Under the pieces are notes generated by a model. That model was not told the origin of the DNA. It ran no database searches and was given only the letters and a program-made list of their open reading frames with translations. A DNA stretch of 64,000 bases. It comes from Paenibacillus aestuarii (GTDB lineage: Bacteria; Bacillota; Bacilli; Paenibacillales; NBRC-103111). The translations under genes and the position numbers were made by a program. Shown in pieces: positions 1 to 8,550 of this stretch (position 1 is its first letter; every line of letters begins with the position of its first letter). The stretch lies in contig NZ_JAQFVF010000089.1 in assembly GCF_027789125.1 (NCBI RefSeq), positions 124,001 to 188,000 of the forward strand. Direction: 5' to 3'.

Positions 1-282
1 CTCCACCAGAGCCGCACACACATCATCCTGTGTGGAGAGCGGATTGCTGCCTGTGATTGTCACGTCTGCGCCGCCGGCTTTAACGACTTTAGCCAAATAT
101 GCCGTTTTGGCTTCCAAATGCAGCGCAATCGTCACCTTAAGCCCTTTAAACGGCTGATCTTTCTCAAATTGCTCCCGAATGCGGTTCAACACAGGCATAT
201 GCTGCTTAACCCAGTCAATTTTCAAATGGCCGTCTTTCGCCAGGCTCATATCGGCAACAATGCTTTTATCCACAGTATTCAA
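1..282 (-). CDS. ahcY: S-adenosylhomocysteine hydrolase, N-terminal part (3' end outside window)
   Basis: Hydrolyses S-adenosylhomocysteine to adenosine and homocysteine, removing the product inhibitor of SAM-dependent methyltransferases. Only the first 94 residues are present. They read as the family N-terminus: an ADMSLAKDGHLKIDW segment, then HLEAKTAYL and TGSNPLSTQDD, which form the substrate-site region of adenosylhomocysteinases. I chose the TTG at 282 because AGGAGG (291-296) sits 8 bases upstream. The next in-frame ATG (DMSLA) has no ribosome site. The TAG stop of bshC overlaps this ribosome site, so the two genes are probably translationally coupled. Identification is from remembered family motifs and the C-terminal NAD-binding part cannot be seen. 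Confidence 0.88.
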   Translation of the reverse strand, partial: MNTVDKSIVADMSLAKDGHLKIDWVKQHMPVLNRIREQFEKDQPFKGLKVTIALHLEAKTAYLAKVVKAGGADVTITGSNPLSTQDDVCAALVE

Positions 283-294
283 ATAGATAACCTC

Positions 295-1932
295 CTATAA
301 ATAATAAACGCGGTGCAAACCGTCAACGGGAATCGGCGTTGTCAATAAGGTATGAAGCCAATCAGATCCGTACCGATTTATGTAAGCACACCCATTATAC
401 ACTCTTTCCTGAGGCTTGGCTAACGGGAGAATCGTCAAGCGAATGCGCTCCAGCTGCCTTAAAGCGGAGTCAAACTGCATGCGATAAGCATCTGTCGCCT
501 TATGCTCAAGAAACTCAATTTGCTCGATGATCTTCGCCAAATTGGTCTCCCCGAGCTTTTTCACACCTGGGTTAATGGCATTTAACGATTCGACTAATGG
601 TGTGTAGCCGGCGCGGAATTCGGCCTTCACCGCGGCAAATCGTTCATTCAGCTGCAGCGTATCCTGCGCATCCAAAAAGTGCTGCTTCTTCTGTTCGTAG
701 CGCTGCTCAATTACATCGGCGAGCGTGATATTATATTTATTCATATACTTCAGAACCGTGCCTTCAAGCAGCGTAAATTCAAGGCGCGGCGCAATAATCG
801 GCATTCTCATTCCATATAGCTCAAAAGCTTGCTTCGTTAAAGCCCAGTAGGCGATTTCCCCAGGGCCAAGTACCGCAGCCAGCACAGGGAACAAAAAGTC
901 CTGCATTAACGGACGGGTCATCACATTATTGCTAAGCTGCTCCGGCGTTGTCAACGCTAGATCATGCAGCTGTTTCCGGGTATACGTAAAATCTTTCTTC
1001 TTATCGGTAAACTGATCCCCTTCCCGATGAAGGAGCAGCCTCTGTCCGCCGGCATAGATGAATAAATTCGCCCCATCTTCGGCTACATCGGCTTGCGCCT
1101 GGTAACCTGCGGCCTGAACGTGGGAGCGGCTTTGCAGCAGAGACTCAGTCAAGTTCTCATTCTTCATCACAAGCTGCTCAAACATTGGCGCTTCCAGTTG
1201 GCGCAGGGCAGGCTCATCGGAATCGATCAGCACGAGGCCATAATCGCCGAACAGCTCTGCCATGAAGGCGGCAAACGCGTCCGAAAGCGTCGTCGGGCCT
1301 TCCATGGTCCGGTTTATCTTAGCCATCAGGTCCGCTTTGAATTCCGTGTCCATGAGCGTCCTGTCCAGTCCCTCAAGCGCTTCTTTCCAAGCTTCCGGCT
1401 TAAGCGGCAGCTTGCTAACGGACGTACGATGACCAGTTGGATGATCGACTTTGAGTTTCTCGACCTGCTGCGCACTCGTTAATGTATAAAGATGATTGAC
1501 CTCATCGAAGTCGTGGTCTTCCCCGGCAATCCAGAATACAGGCACCACAGGGCGCTGCAGCTTCTCACTCCATTGCTTTGCTAATTGCACAATGGTAATG
1601 GCTTTATAAAGCACAAGCAGAGGCCCGCCAAAAAGACCAGCCTGTTGGCCGCCTACAATTGTTAACGCGTCTGCTTGATTCAAGGCGGCGATTTGCTCCA
1701 TCGCTGCAGGTTTATTTCCGACTCGGCGGTTATAGCCCGTCAGCACATCGACTAGACGCGCACGATCCGCTCTTGGCGCCGCATTCTCTTCTGTCAACCA
1801 GGCAGCCCGCTGCTGCCAATCACGCTCGTTCTGATAATGATAGGAGAACAGACCGTTGGTCCGTTCCGGATCGCTAATATAATCTTCAGCAAGCGTCTGG
1901 CTTTTCTTCCAATGAAAAGGTTCCATATGCAT
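295..1932 (-). CDS. bshC: Bacillithiol biosynthesis cysteine-adding enzyme BshC
   Basis: Putative cysteine ligase that completes bacillithiol, the low-molecular-weight thiol of Bacillota, by adding cysteine to glucosaminyl-malate. It reads as 545 residues, close to the roughly 540 usual for BshC/YllA. Visible family features are GGQQAGLFGGPLLVLYK near residue 90, FWIAGEDHDFDEVNHLY near residue 135 in the Rossmann-like core, and a helical segment near residues 420-500 that fits the family's coiled coil. The open frame extends upstream to 1989, but GAGGAG lies 12 bases before the ATG at 1932, and homologues start at the equivalent position. In other bacilli bshC follows the ketopantoate-reductase gene and precedes mraZ. 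Here an opp operon lies upstream and ahcY follows. Confidence 0.93.
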   Translation of the reverse strand: MHMEPFHWKKSQTLAEDYISDPERTNGLFSYHYQNERDWQQRAAWLTEENAAPRADRARLVDVLTGYNRRVGNKPAAMEQIAALNQADALTIVGGQQAGLFGGPLLVLYKAITIVQLAKQWSEKLQRPVVPVFWIAGEDHDFDEVNHLYTLTSAQQVEKLKVDHPTGHRTSVSKLPLKPEAWKEALEGLDRTLMDTEFKADLMAKINRTMEGPTTLSDAFAAFMAELFGDYGLVLIDSDEPALRQLEAPMFEQLVMKNENLTESLLQSRSHVQAAGYQAQADVAEDGANLFIYAGGQRLLLHREGDQFTDKKKDFTYTRKQLHDLALTTPEQLSNNVMTRPLMQDFLFPVLAAVLGPGEIAYWALTKQAFELYGMRMPIIAPRLEFTLLEGTVLKYMNKYNITLADVIEQRYEQKKQHFLDAQDTLQLNERFAAVKAEFRAGYTPLVESLNAINPGVKKLGETNLAKIIEQIEFLEHKATDAYRMQFDSALRQLERIRLTILPLAKPQERVYNGCAYINRYGSDWLHTLLTTPIPVDGLHRVYYL

Positions 1933-2050
1933 AGATGACACTGTCTCCTCTATAATCCAAATAAAGACGTTCCTTTCTTGATTGTACACGTATGATCGGC
2001 AATCGTCAAAACTGTATTTATTTCAATTACATTTCTAGCCGCATAAATGC

Positions 2051-2077
2051 AATAAAGCCGCCCCTTTCGGGACGGCT
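2051..2077 (-). terminator. Intrinsic terminator of the opp operon
   Basis: On the minus strand AGCCGTCCC, loop GAAA, GGGGCGGCT forms a 9-bp stem with one T:G pair, followed by TTATTG. It lies directly after the oppF stop and separates opp from bshC. Confidence 0.8.
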
Positions 2078-2084
2078 GAAGCAA

Positions 2085-3044
2085 TTAGTACAGATGGCAA
2101 GCCACAAAGTGGCCTGGTTCAACTTCTTTGCTAGGCGGCATGGATTCTGCGCACTGCGGCATTGCTTGTGGGCAACGCGTGCGGAACGGACAGCCGCTTG
2201 GCGGGTTGAGCGGGCTCGGCACATCACCCTGCAGGATGATACGCTCGCGCGTGCGCTCTACCTCTGGATCCGGAATCGGAATCGCCGATAGCAGCGATTG
2301 GGTATACGGATGCAGCGGTTTCGCATACAGATCGTCGGATGTCGTTACTTCCACGAGGTTACCCAAGTACATAACGCCGATACGATCGGAGATGTGTTTC
2401 ACCATCGCCAAGTCATGCGCGATGAACAAGTAAGTCAAACCGCGCTCTTTTTGCAGGCGTTTGAACAAGTTCACGACTTGCGCTTGAACGGATACGTCAA
2501 GTGCGGAGATCGGCTCGTCCGCAATAATGAATTGCGGTTCGATCGCCAGTGCGCGGGCAATCCCGATACGCTGACGTTGTCCGCCGGAGAACTCATGCGG
2601 AAAACGGTTGGCGTGCTCATCGTTCAAGCCTACTGCGCGCAGCAGTTCCAACACTTTCTCTTTACGCTTAGCGCCTGTGTACAGACCGTGAATATCAATG
2701 CCTTCTGCAATGATATTGCCGACAGTCATACGCGGATTCAAAGAAGCGTATGGATCCTGGAACACCATTTGCATATTGCGGTTGAACTCTCTCAGCTTCT
2801 TGCCTTTCAATTGGTGCACGTTCTCACCGTTGAAGATAACTTCACCGGATGTCACGTCGTACAAATTGATAATCGTTCTGCCTGCTGTGGATTTACCGCA
2901 ACCGGATTCGCCTACGAGACCGAATGTCTCACCGCGGTTAATTTCAATGGAGAAATTGTCAACGGCTTTCAGAATCTTGCCGCCACCCAAGTTGAAGTGC
3001 TTCTTCATATTGTTAATTTTCAAAATCGGTTGTTGCTTAGCCAT
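2085..3044 (-). CDS. oppF: Oligopeptide ABC transporter ATP-binding protein OppF
   Basis: Second ATPase of a peptide importer, powering uptake together with OppD at the inner face of the membrane. The 319 residues contain Walker A GESGCGKST, a Q-loop (MVFQDPYASLNP), signature FSGGQRQR, Walker B FIIADEP and the switch histidine in IAHDL. The C-terminus is the oligopeptide/dipeptide tail with CPFRTRCPQAMPQC, a cysteine-rich segment typical of OppD/F. The start is the ATG at 3044 with GGAGGTG just upstream. The GTG at 3053 overlaps that ribosome site and is unlikely. The start overlaps the end of oppD by 8 bases, so the genes are coupled. Confidence 0.94.
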   Translation of the reverse strand: MAKQQPILKINNMKKHFNLGGGKILKAVDNFSIEINRGETFGLVGESGCGKSTAGRTIINLYDVTSGEVIFNGENVHQLKGKKLREFNRNMQMVFQDPYASLNPRMTVGNIIAEGIDIHGLYTGAKRKEKVLELLRAVGLNDEHANRFPHEFSGGQRQRIGIARALAIEPQFIIADEPISALDVSVQAQVVNLFKRLQKERGLTYLFIAHDLAMVKHISDRIGVMYLGNLVEVTTSDDLYAKPLHPYTQSLLSAIPIPDPEVERTRERIILQGDVPSPLNPPSGCPFRTRCPQAMPQCAESMPPSKEVEPGHFVACHLY

Positions 3045-4071
3045 TGTGAACACCTCCTGCAGCTACAGGACGTTCAACTTTCGGAGCATCTGGGTGCAGC
3101 AGCCAGCAAGCTGAGCTGTGTGTATCGGACAACGTTGTGTGCTCCGGATCTTCTTCCAAGCAGATGCTCATTGCATATGGACATCTAGCTGCGAATGCGC
3201 AGCCTTTTGGCGGTGCAAAAAGATCTGGCGGTGTACCTGGGATTGGAACCAATTCTTCATTGGCATTTGTATCCAAGCGAGGTACGGAACGCAGCAAGCC
3301 CCAAGTGTAAGGATGCTCCGGATTGTAGAAGATTTCGTCTACCGTTCCTTGCTCGACAATTTTACCTGCATACATAACGACAACGCGCTGTGCCATATCG
3401 GCAACGACACCGAGGTCATGCGTAATAAGAATAATAGAAGAGTCCGTCTCGACTGAGATCTTTTTCATCAAATCAATGATTTGAGCTTGAATCGTTACGT
3501 CGAGCGCTGTTGTAGGTTCATCAGCGATCAGCAGCTTTGGCGAGCAAGCCAAGGCAATTGCGATCATAACACGTTGACGCATACCACCGGAAAGTTCGTG
3601 CGGATACTGGTGAATACGGCCCTCAGGGCTGTTGATCCCTACGAGCTTCAGAATCTCAATGGCACGCTCTGTCGCCGCCTTCTTGCTGAGGCCTTGATGC
3701 TTGACCAAACCTTCAGTGATCTGGTCACCGATTTTCATCGTTGGATTCAACGATGTCATCGGATCTTGGAAGATCATGCCCATTTCGGAGCCGCGGATTT
3801 TCTCCATTTCTCTGTTGGACAATTTTGTAATGTCCATCTTGCCGTCGAAGAGCACGGAACCGCTTTTTATATAGCTAGGCGGAGTCGGAATCAAACGCAT
3901 GAGCGTTTGGGCCGTTACGGATTTACCGCAGCCGGATTCCCCTACAATCGCCAATACTTCACCTTTTTTCAGGTTAAATGTAACGCCGCGTACGGCTTGA
4001 ACTTCCCCTGCATAAGTGCGGAAGGAAACTTTAAGATCTTTAACTTCCAGCAAATTGTTGTTGGTGCTCAT
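3037..4071 (-). CDS. oppD: Oligopeptide ABC transporter ATP-binding protein OppD
   Basis: ATPase subunit of the Opp importer, 344 residues. It has Walker A GESGCGKSVTAQ, Q-loop MIFQDPMTSLNP, signature LSGGMRQR, Walker B LLIADEPTTALD and switch ITHDLG. The C-terminal extension carries CAFAARCPYAMSIC, characteristic of OppD/DppD and probably a metal-cluster site. AAGGGGTG precedes the ATG. It lies 17 bases after oppC and overlaps oppF. Sequence alone does not separate oligopeptide from dipeptide or nickel specificity. The Opp name rests on the full five-gene order and the OppA type. Confidence 0.93.
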   Translation of the reverse strand: MSTNNNLLEVKDLKVSFRTYAGEVQAVRGVTFNLKKGEVLAIVGESGCGKSVTAQTLMRLIPTPPSYIKSGSVLFDGKMDITKLSNREMEKIRGSEMGMIFQDPMTSLNPTMKIGDQITEGLVKHQGLSKKAATERAIEILKLVGINSPEGRIHQYPHELSGGMRQRVMIAIALACSPKLLIADEPTTALDVTIQAQIIDLMKKISVETDSSIILITHDLGVVADMAQRVVVMYAGKIVEQGTVDEIFYNPEHPYTWGLLRSVPRLDTNANEELVPIPGTPPDLFAPPKGCAFAARCPYAMSICLEEDPEHTTLSDTHSSACWLLHPDAPKVERPVAAGGVHNG

Positions 4072-4088
4072 CTATAATTCACCCCTTA

Positions 4089-5024
4089 TTACTTGCGCAT
4101 TTTTGGATCAAGCGCATCGCGAAGTCCATCGCCTAACAAGTTAAAGCTTAATAGAATTAAGCTAAAAATGATAGTAGGGAAAATAAGGCGATGCGGATAC
4201 AAACGGATATAGTTCGCGCCGTCAGACAGCAAATTACCAAGCGATGCCAGCGGCGGTTTAATGCCAAGACCGATGAAGCTCAAGAAGGCTTCTGTGAAAA
4301 TCGCTGTTGGTACAACGAACGTAATTTGTACGATAATGATACCGAGTGCATTCGGAATCAGGCTGCGCATAATAATGCGCATTGGTGAAGCGCCAAGTGT
4401 ACGCGAAGCCAGGACGAACTCCTGTTCTTTGAGCGTCAACATTTGACCGCGCACCAAGCGGGCCATAGGTACCCAACCGGTGATACTATAAGCCAAGATG
4501 ATCGTCGGGATACCTGGTCCGATAACCATGATGAGCAAAATAGCGATCAGCAAATATGGAATCGAGTATACGATCTCAATGGTACGCTGCATGATTTCAT
4601 CGACTTTACCGCCGTAATACGCAGAGATACCGCCGTAAATTACCCCGATAACCAAGTCTATCAAAGCCGCGACAATCCCGATGAACAGGGAGATCCGCGT
4701 TCCCCACCATACACGCGTCCAAAGATCACGGCCGAAATCGTCCGTACCGAACCAGTGTGCGCCTGATGGTGAAGCATTTTTCAGTTTCAAATTCTGAGTC
4801 TGATAGTCATAGCTAGAGATAAAAGGCACAACCACTGATAATACAATCAAAGCAACCAGTATAATTAAGCCAGCCATAGCCAGTCTATTTTTCTTAAGTC
4901 GTCTCCATGCGTCCTGCCAGTAGTTCAGCGAAGGTCTAACAATTCTTTCGCTTGTTAAGTTAGCGCTTGATACGGGAGCAAACTTGTTGTTAGTCTCAGT
5001 TGTTTGCGATGTCGTTTGCATCAT
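4089..5024 (-). CDS. oppC: Oligopeptide ABC transporter permease OppC
   Basis: Membrane subunit forming half of the peptide translocation channel. It has 311 residues: an N-terminal cytoplasmic segment, one membrane helix (MAGLIILVALIVLSVVVPF), a HWFGTDDFGRDLWTR motif typical of OppC/DppC, and the BPD_transp_1 core with the cytoplasmic EAA-type loop around EQEFVLASRTLGAS. The start codon directly abuts the oppB stop. The ribosome site AAAGGCGGG lies in the end of oppB. Confidence 0.94.
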   Translation of the reverse strand: MMQTTSQTTETNNKFAPVSSANLTSERIVRPSLNYWQDAWRRLKKNRLAMAGLIILVALIVLSVVVPFISSYDYQTQNLKLKNASPSGAHWFGTDDFGRDLWTRVWWGTRISLFIGIVAALIDLVIGVIYGGISAYYGGKVDEIMQRTIEIVYSIPYLLIAILLIMVIGPGIPTIILAYSITGWVPMARLVRGQMLTLKEQEFVLASRTLGASPMRIIMRSLIPNALGIIIVQITFVVPTAIFTEAFLSFIGLGIKPPLASLGNLLSDGANYIRLYPHRLIFPTIIFSLILLSFNLLGDGLRDALDPKMRK

Positions 5025-5957
5025 TTATTTCCCGCCTTTCCCAAGACGAATTCGAGGGTCAATAAAGCCATACACAACGTCTGTAATAAAGATTACTAAA
5101 ATCAAAATACTCGAGTAGAAGATGGTCAAACCGGAAATCATGGTATAATCATTGGAATATACCGATGTTACAAAGTGTTTACCCAAACCAGGAACCGAGA
5201 AAATTTGTTCAACGACGAGAGTACCGGTGATTACGTTTACAAATATTGGACCAATAATCGTGATTACCGGCAGGATCGCGTTACGAATCGTATGTTTCAC
5301 AACAATCGTAATGCTGTTCAAACCTTTTGCTTTCGCAGTTTTAATGTAATCCTGATTCAAAACGTCAAGCATCGATGTACGCATCAAACGCGCTAAGATC
5401 GCAATCGTACCGAAGGAGAGTGCAATTGCCGGCAAAATTTTGTAGCTTGGCCCTTTCCAGAGACCCGCTGGCAAAATACCCCATTTAACACCAATGTAGT
5501 AAGAAAGTAATGGCCCTAATACGAAAGATGGAATCGACACACCGAGTACGGCAATGAACATCGCTGTGTAGTCGCCTGCTTTATTATGCTTCAAAGCTGC
5601 TGTAATACCCAGAGTCAAACCTACGATAATCGCAATCGCGATCGAGATCAAACCAAGTTGAAGCGATGAAGGGAATGCTTGTTTGATAATATCTGTAACC
5701 GTGTGAGCAGGGAATTGAAAGGAAGCTCCTAGATCGCCATGGATGACATTATTCATGAAAGTCAAGTATTGCTCCCACAATGGCTTATCTAGGCCGTATT
5801 GCTTTAACAACATTGCTTTCGTCTCTTTAGGGATCTTCTCAGAGCCTTCTCCTAGTGGATCTCCCGGTAAGTTTTTCATCAACACGAATGTGAATGTTGC
5901 GATGAGCCATAACGTGATAAGCGCATATAAGAGACGGCGAAGAATGAACTTAACCAT
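5025..5957 (-). CDS. oppB: Oligopeptide ABC transporter permease OppB
   Basis: Membrane subunit pairing with OppC, 310 residues. It has the N-terminal helix of the family (LLYALITLWLIATFTFVLM), the periplasmic-type loop with NLPGDPL, and a C-terminal permease core with about five more helices. The EAA-like loop is near ARLMRTSMLDVLNQDYIKTA. AGGAGGAGCATC precedes the ATG. It is separated from oppA by about 100 bases containing a 10-bp stem-loop. That arrangement is commonly used to let the binding protein be made in excess over the membrane complex. Confidence 0.94.
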   Translation of the reverse strand: MVKFILRRLLYALITLWLIATFTFVLMKNLPGDPLGEGSEKIPKETKAMLLKQYGLDKPLWEQYLTFMNNVIHGDLGASFQFPAHTVTDIIKQAFPSSLQLGLISIAIAIIVGLTLGITAALKHNKAGDYTAMFIAVLGVSIPSFVLGPLLSYYIGVKWGILPAGLWKGPSYKILPAIALSFGTIAILARLMRTSMLDVLNQDYIKTAKAKGLNSITIVVKHTIRNAILPVITIIGPIFVNVITGTLVVEQIFSVPGLGKHFVTSVYSNDYTMISGLTIFYSSILILVIFITDVVYGFIDPRIRLGKGGK

Positions 5958-5996
5958 GATGCTCCTCCTTTATTAATGTAAAAGCTAAGAAATTTA

Positions 5997-6033
5997 GAAG
6001 AGGCCGCGCCCACGAGGTGTTAACGGCCTCTTC
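5997..6033 (-). promoter_or_regulatory. Stem-loop between oppA and oppB (attenuator or mRNA-stabiliser candidate)
   Basis: A perfect 10-bp inverted repeat, GAAGAGGCCG (5997-6006) and CGGCCTCTTC (6024-6033), with a 17-base loop. On the minus strand the distal arm is followed by TAAATTTCTT, not a clean U-run, so full termination is doubtful. Partial termination or 3' protection of oppA mRNA is the likely role. Confidence 0.6.
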
Positions 6034-6060
6034 TTTTAAAGGTGTTTTTTGAGCTTGTAA

Positions 6061-7746
6061 TTACTTAACAGAAGCCCATTTCAATTCCCACTCTTGACCG
6101 AAGGAAGGCAAGATGATGCCATCAACATTCGGTTTTTTCAAGTAAGCACGGGAACGGAAGTATATTGGAGCTACGCCTTGATCATCCATCAAGATTTTCT
6201 CAGCATCTACCATTGCTTTCGTACGCTTTGTAGCATCTGTTTCGGTTTGAGCTTGTTTCACCAAAGCGTCGTACTGCGGGTTGCTGTAGTCGCCTTCGTC
6301 AAACTCGCCGCCAGTTACCCACATATCCAAGAATGTCATTGGATCGTTGTAATCCGCGCCCCATAGGGACAGAACCATATCGAAGTCATGTTTGGAAGAA
6401 AGATCGATACGAAGTGCGTGCGGAACTGGGTTCGCTTCAGCTTCGTAGCCAAGGTTTTGTTTCCATTGAGCAAGGATGAACTCAAGGGATTTCTTAGCTG
6501 TTTCTGTATCGTCTGCATTCACTTTCAACTTAGGCAAGGAAGTCATGCCAAGTTCTTTCAAACCTTCTTCGAACAATTGTTTTGCTTTAGCTGGATCGTA
6601 CTTAGGCTGTGTATCGCCAGCAGTTTTACGGAAGTCGCCGCCTGCACCGTCAGATGTACCGCCAGGGATCAGACCTGTGGATTGTACCGAACCATTACCG
6701 AGTACTGTATCTACGAAAGCTTGACGATCGATCGCCATACCAAGCGCTTGACGGATTTTCTTGTTAGCAAGTGCTGGTACTTTCTTCGTTTGGAACATGA
6801 TGTAGGAATTCGTCAACTCTGGTTTAGGCAGGTTGTCTGGCTTTCCTGCATACAATTTCAACTGGTCGCGATTGATCTCAGTCAGATCAGCTGCATCTGT
6901 TTCATAAAGGTTCAAACCAGTGTTGGAATCCTTCACGATATTAACAGTTGCTTTTGTGATTTTCACGTTAGCAGCATCCCAGTATTTATCGTTCTTAACA
7001 AGCTCAAGGCTTTGACCGTGATCCCACTTGGAAAGAAGGAACGGACCTGCACCGATAACTTTGTCAGCATCTGCGCCGTACTTGTCGCCGTATTTAGTTA
7101 CGATATCTTCACGTTGCGGCAAGAATGTACCGAATGCCAGCATGGATGTGAAGAAAGCAACAGGTTTTTCTAATTTAATCTCAAGTTGTTTGTCGTTGAT
7201 TGCTTTAACGCCAAGCGCATCTTGAGCAGCTTTTACTTCTTCAGGAGTTTTCGCTTTCGTTACGGCTTCGCCGCCTTTGATCCAAGCAACTACGAAGCTG
7301 TATTGCGCTTTCGTTTTAGGATCCAAAGTACGTTTGAAGGAGTAAACGAAATCTTGTGCTTTAACCGGTTGACCGTCGGACCAGTTCGCGTTGTCGCGGA
7401 TGTCGATGGTGTAAGTCAGACCGTCAGCGGACACTTTAGGGAAATCTTTTGCAAGACCAGGAGTTGCCTTGCCGTCTTTGTCAATACGATAAAGACCTTC
7501 GTTAAATGCGCTGATAAATGTAAATGCAGCATTCGCAGTCGCAACGGAGCTATCCATAATTGGAGGCTCAGCAGTAAAGTTGATTTTGATTTCTTGTGGC
7601 TTGTTGGAAGCCGCTGGAGCTGCCGATCCTTTAGTTTCTCCAGATGGTGATGCTGCTGGAGCACCCCCGTTGTTTCCGCAACCGACAGCAACGCTACCCA
7701 TAAGTGTAAGTGCTACCGCTGTTGTTACCCACTTTGTCGCTTTCAT
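6061..7746 (-). CDS. oppA: Oligopeptide-binding lipoprotein OppA (SBP family 5)
   Basis: Extracellular membrane-anchored receptor that captures peptides and delivers them to OppBC. It has 561 residues. A lipoprotein signal peptide ends at lipobox VAVGC with C23, followed by a Gly/Ala/Ser/Pro linker and the SBP_bac_5 fold. Family marks include FNEGLYRIDKDGKATPGLA near residue 82, DNANWSDGQPVKAQDFVYSFKR near 118, and a C-terminal region with LWGADYNDPMTFLDMW. AAGGAGGAG precedes the ATG. It is first in the operon, with a long leader and its own promoter. Confidence 0.95.
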   Translation of the reverse strand: MKATKWVTTAVALTLMGSVAVGCGNNGGAPAASPSGETKGSAAPAASNKPQEIKINFTAEPPIMDSSVATANAAFTFISAFNEGLYRIDKDGKATPGLAKDFPKVSADGLTYTIDIRDNANWSDGQPVKAQDFVYSFKRTLDPKTKAQYSFVVAWIKGGEAVTKAKTPEEVKAAQDALGVKAINDKQLEIKLEKPVAFFTSMLAFGTFLPQREDIVTKYGDKYGADADKVIGAGPFLLSKWDHGQSLELVKNDKYWDAANVKITKATVNIVKDSNTGLNLYETDAADLTEINRDQLKLYAGKPDNLPKPELTNSYIMFQTKKVPALANKKIRQALGMAIDRQAFVDTVLGNGSVQSTGLIPGGTSDGAGGDFRKTAGDTQPKYDPAKAKQLFEEGLKELGMTSLPKLKVNADDTETAKKSLEFILAQWKQNLGYEAEANPVPHALRIDLSSKHDFDMVLSLWGADYNDPMTFLDMWVTGGEFDEGDYSNPQYDALVKQAQTETDATKRTKAMVDAEKILMDDQGVAPIYFRSRAYLKKPNVDGIILPSFGQEWELKWASVK

Positions 7747-7929
7747 GAAACTCCTCCTTTAAAATTATGTATGTCTAGTATATGGCTAGGTGTTTTTGGA
7801 AGTTATATTGACATAAACTTAACACCGTGAACCCAAACAGAAAAAGAACACCGCTTTCAATGTCACTTATACTAACATTCACTTAACAACAATCTCTGGT
7901 AAAAAAATTTACTAGAGTATATGCAAGGA

Positions 7930-7958
7930 ATTATAACATATTAATTTGCAATGTCCAA
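7930..7958 (-). promoter_or_regulatory. Sigma-A promoter of oppABCDF
   Basis: TTGGAC (7953-7958), a 17-base spacer, then TATAAT (7930-7935) on the minus strand. It is a near-consensus vegetative promoter about 180 bases upstream of oppA. Confidence 0.8.
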
Positions 7959-7987
7959 TACTAATTTACCTTTGTTAATTTAGTATT
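7957..7987. promoter_or_regulatory. Inverted repeat at the oppA -35, operator candidate
   Basis: AATACTAA (7957-7964) and TTAGTATT (7980-7987) are perfect 8-base inverted arms with a 15-base AT-rich centre. They overlap the upstream edge of the -35 box. The position suits a repressor or a class II activator. The regulator is unknown. Confidence 0.5.
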
Positions 7988-8141
7988 GAGATAATGTTCA
8001 GAAAACTCTCTCACGGTTTTTAATTATACAACCATCGGTCAATAAAATCTATATGATTTTCATTGTTATTTTCTACAATTATCAAATTATTATTACAAAA
8101 GGATTGCTTTTTCCGCAAAATGTAAGCACTTACTTTTATTT

Positions 8142-8540
8142 TCATGTCGAAAAAATTAAATTTTTACCGACATGGAGCAGGAACAGAATGACATAAAGAG
8201 TTGAAAGCCCCAAAAAGCTTAAGCGCCACACGACGCGGCTCACTTTCAATAAGTCGGCCTTCCCCTTCAGCTGCGTCTGGTAGCCGCCAATCATCCCGAA
8301 GGCGATCAGCAGGACGAGCACGATGAGCCAGAAGCCGAATGTAGTTTGAAACAGACGATTCCACATCAATGAAACCGAGCCGATCAGAAAGATCGTCGTG
8401 ATATCCATCGTCAGTCTCGTTGTCATTTTCTTGTCCTTAAGGAAAACGTATACTAAGAACCAAAGTAGAATAAATGTAATAAATGGAGCTACGGCCATTG
8501 TGGCATAAATCGTAGATAAAATATTCGTCAAGACGCTCAC
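8142..8540 (-). CDS. DUF3397 family membrane protein
   Basis: Small integral membrane protein of about 132 residues with four predicted helices, for example TIYATMAVAPFITFILLWFLVYVFL, then a KDKKMTTRLTMDITTIFLIGSV segment and two C-terminal helices. It matches what I recall of DUF3397, found beside ketopantoate reductase and bshC in bacilli. Function is unknown. The frame extends to a TTG at 8546, but AGGTG sits 7 bases before the GTG at 8540, so that start is preferred. It begins about 10 bases after the panE stop and is presumably cotranscribed with panE. Confidence 0.7.
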   Translation of the reverse strand: MSVLTNILSTIYATMAVAPFITFILLWFLVYVFLKDKKMTTRLTMDITTIFLIGSVSLMWNRLFQTTFGFWLIVLVLLIAFGMIGGYQTQLKGKADLLKVSRVVWRLSFLGLSTLYVILFLLHVGKNLIFST

Positions 8541-8550
8541 TACCAATCAC

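Larger units (their letters stand above)
7747..8141 (-). other. 395-base AT-rich oppA control region
   Basis: No gene fits here. Read toward oppA it holds a strong promoter (7930-7958), an inverted repeat overlapping its -35 (7957-7987), and a roughly 180-base leader. The leader includes a stem-loop at 7789-7826 (GGTGTT...AACACC outer arms, AAGTT/AACTT inner arms). TGTAAGCACTTACT at 8121-8134 resembles a CcpA cre box but lacks the central CG. None matches a riboswitch or T-box I know. Confidence 0.6.

Noticed and set aside
2298..3188. Plus-strand open frame of 296 codons opposite oppF
   Set aside because: Lies antisense to conserved ATPase motifs, has no ribosome site and no family resemblance.
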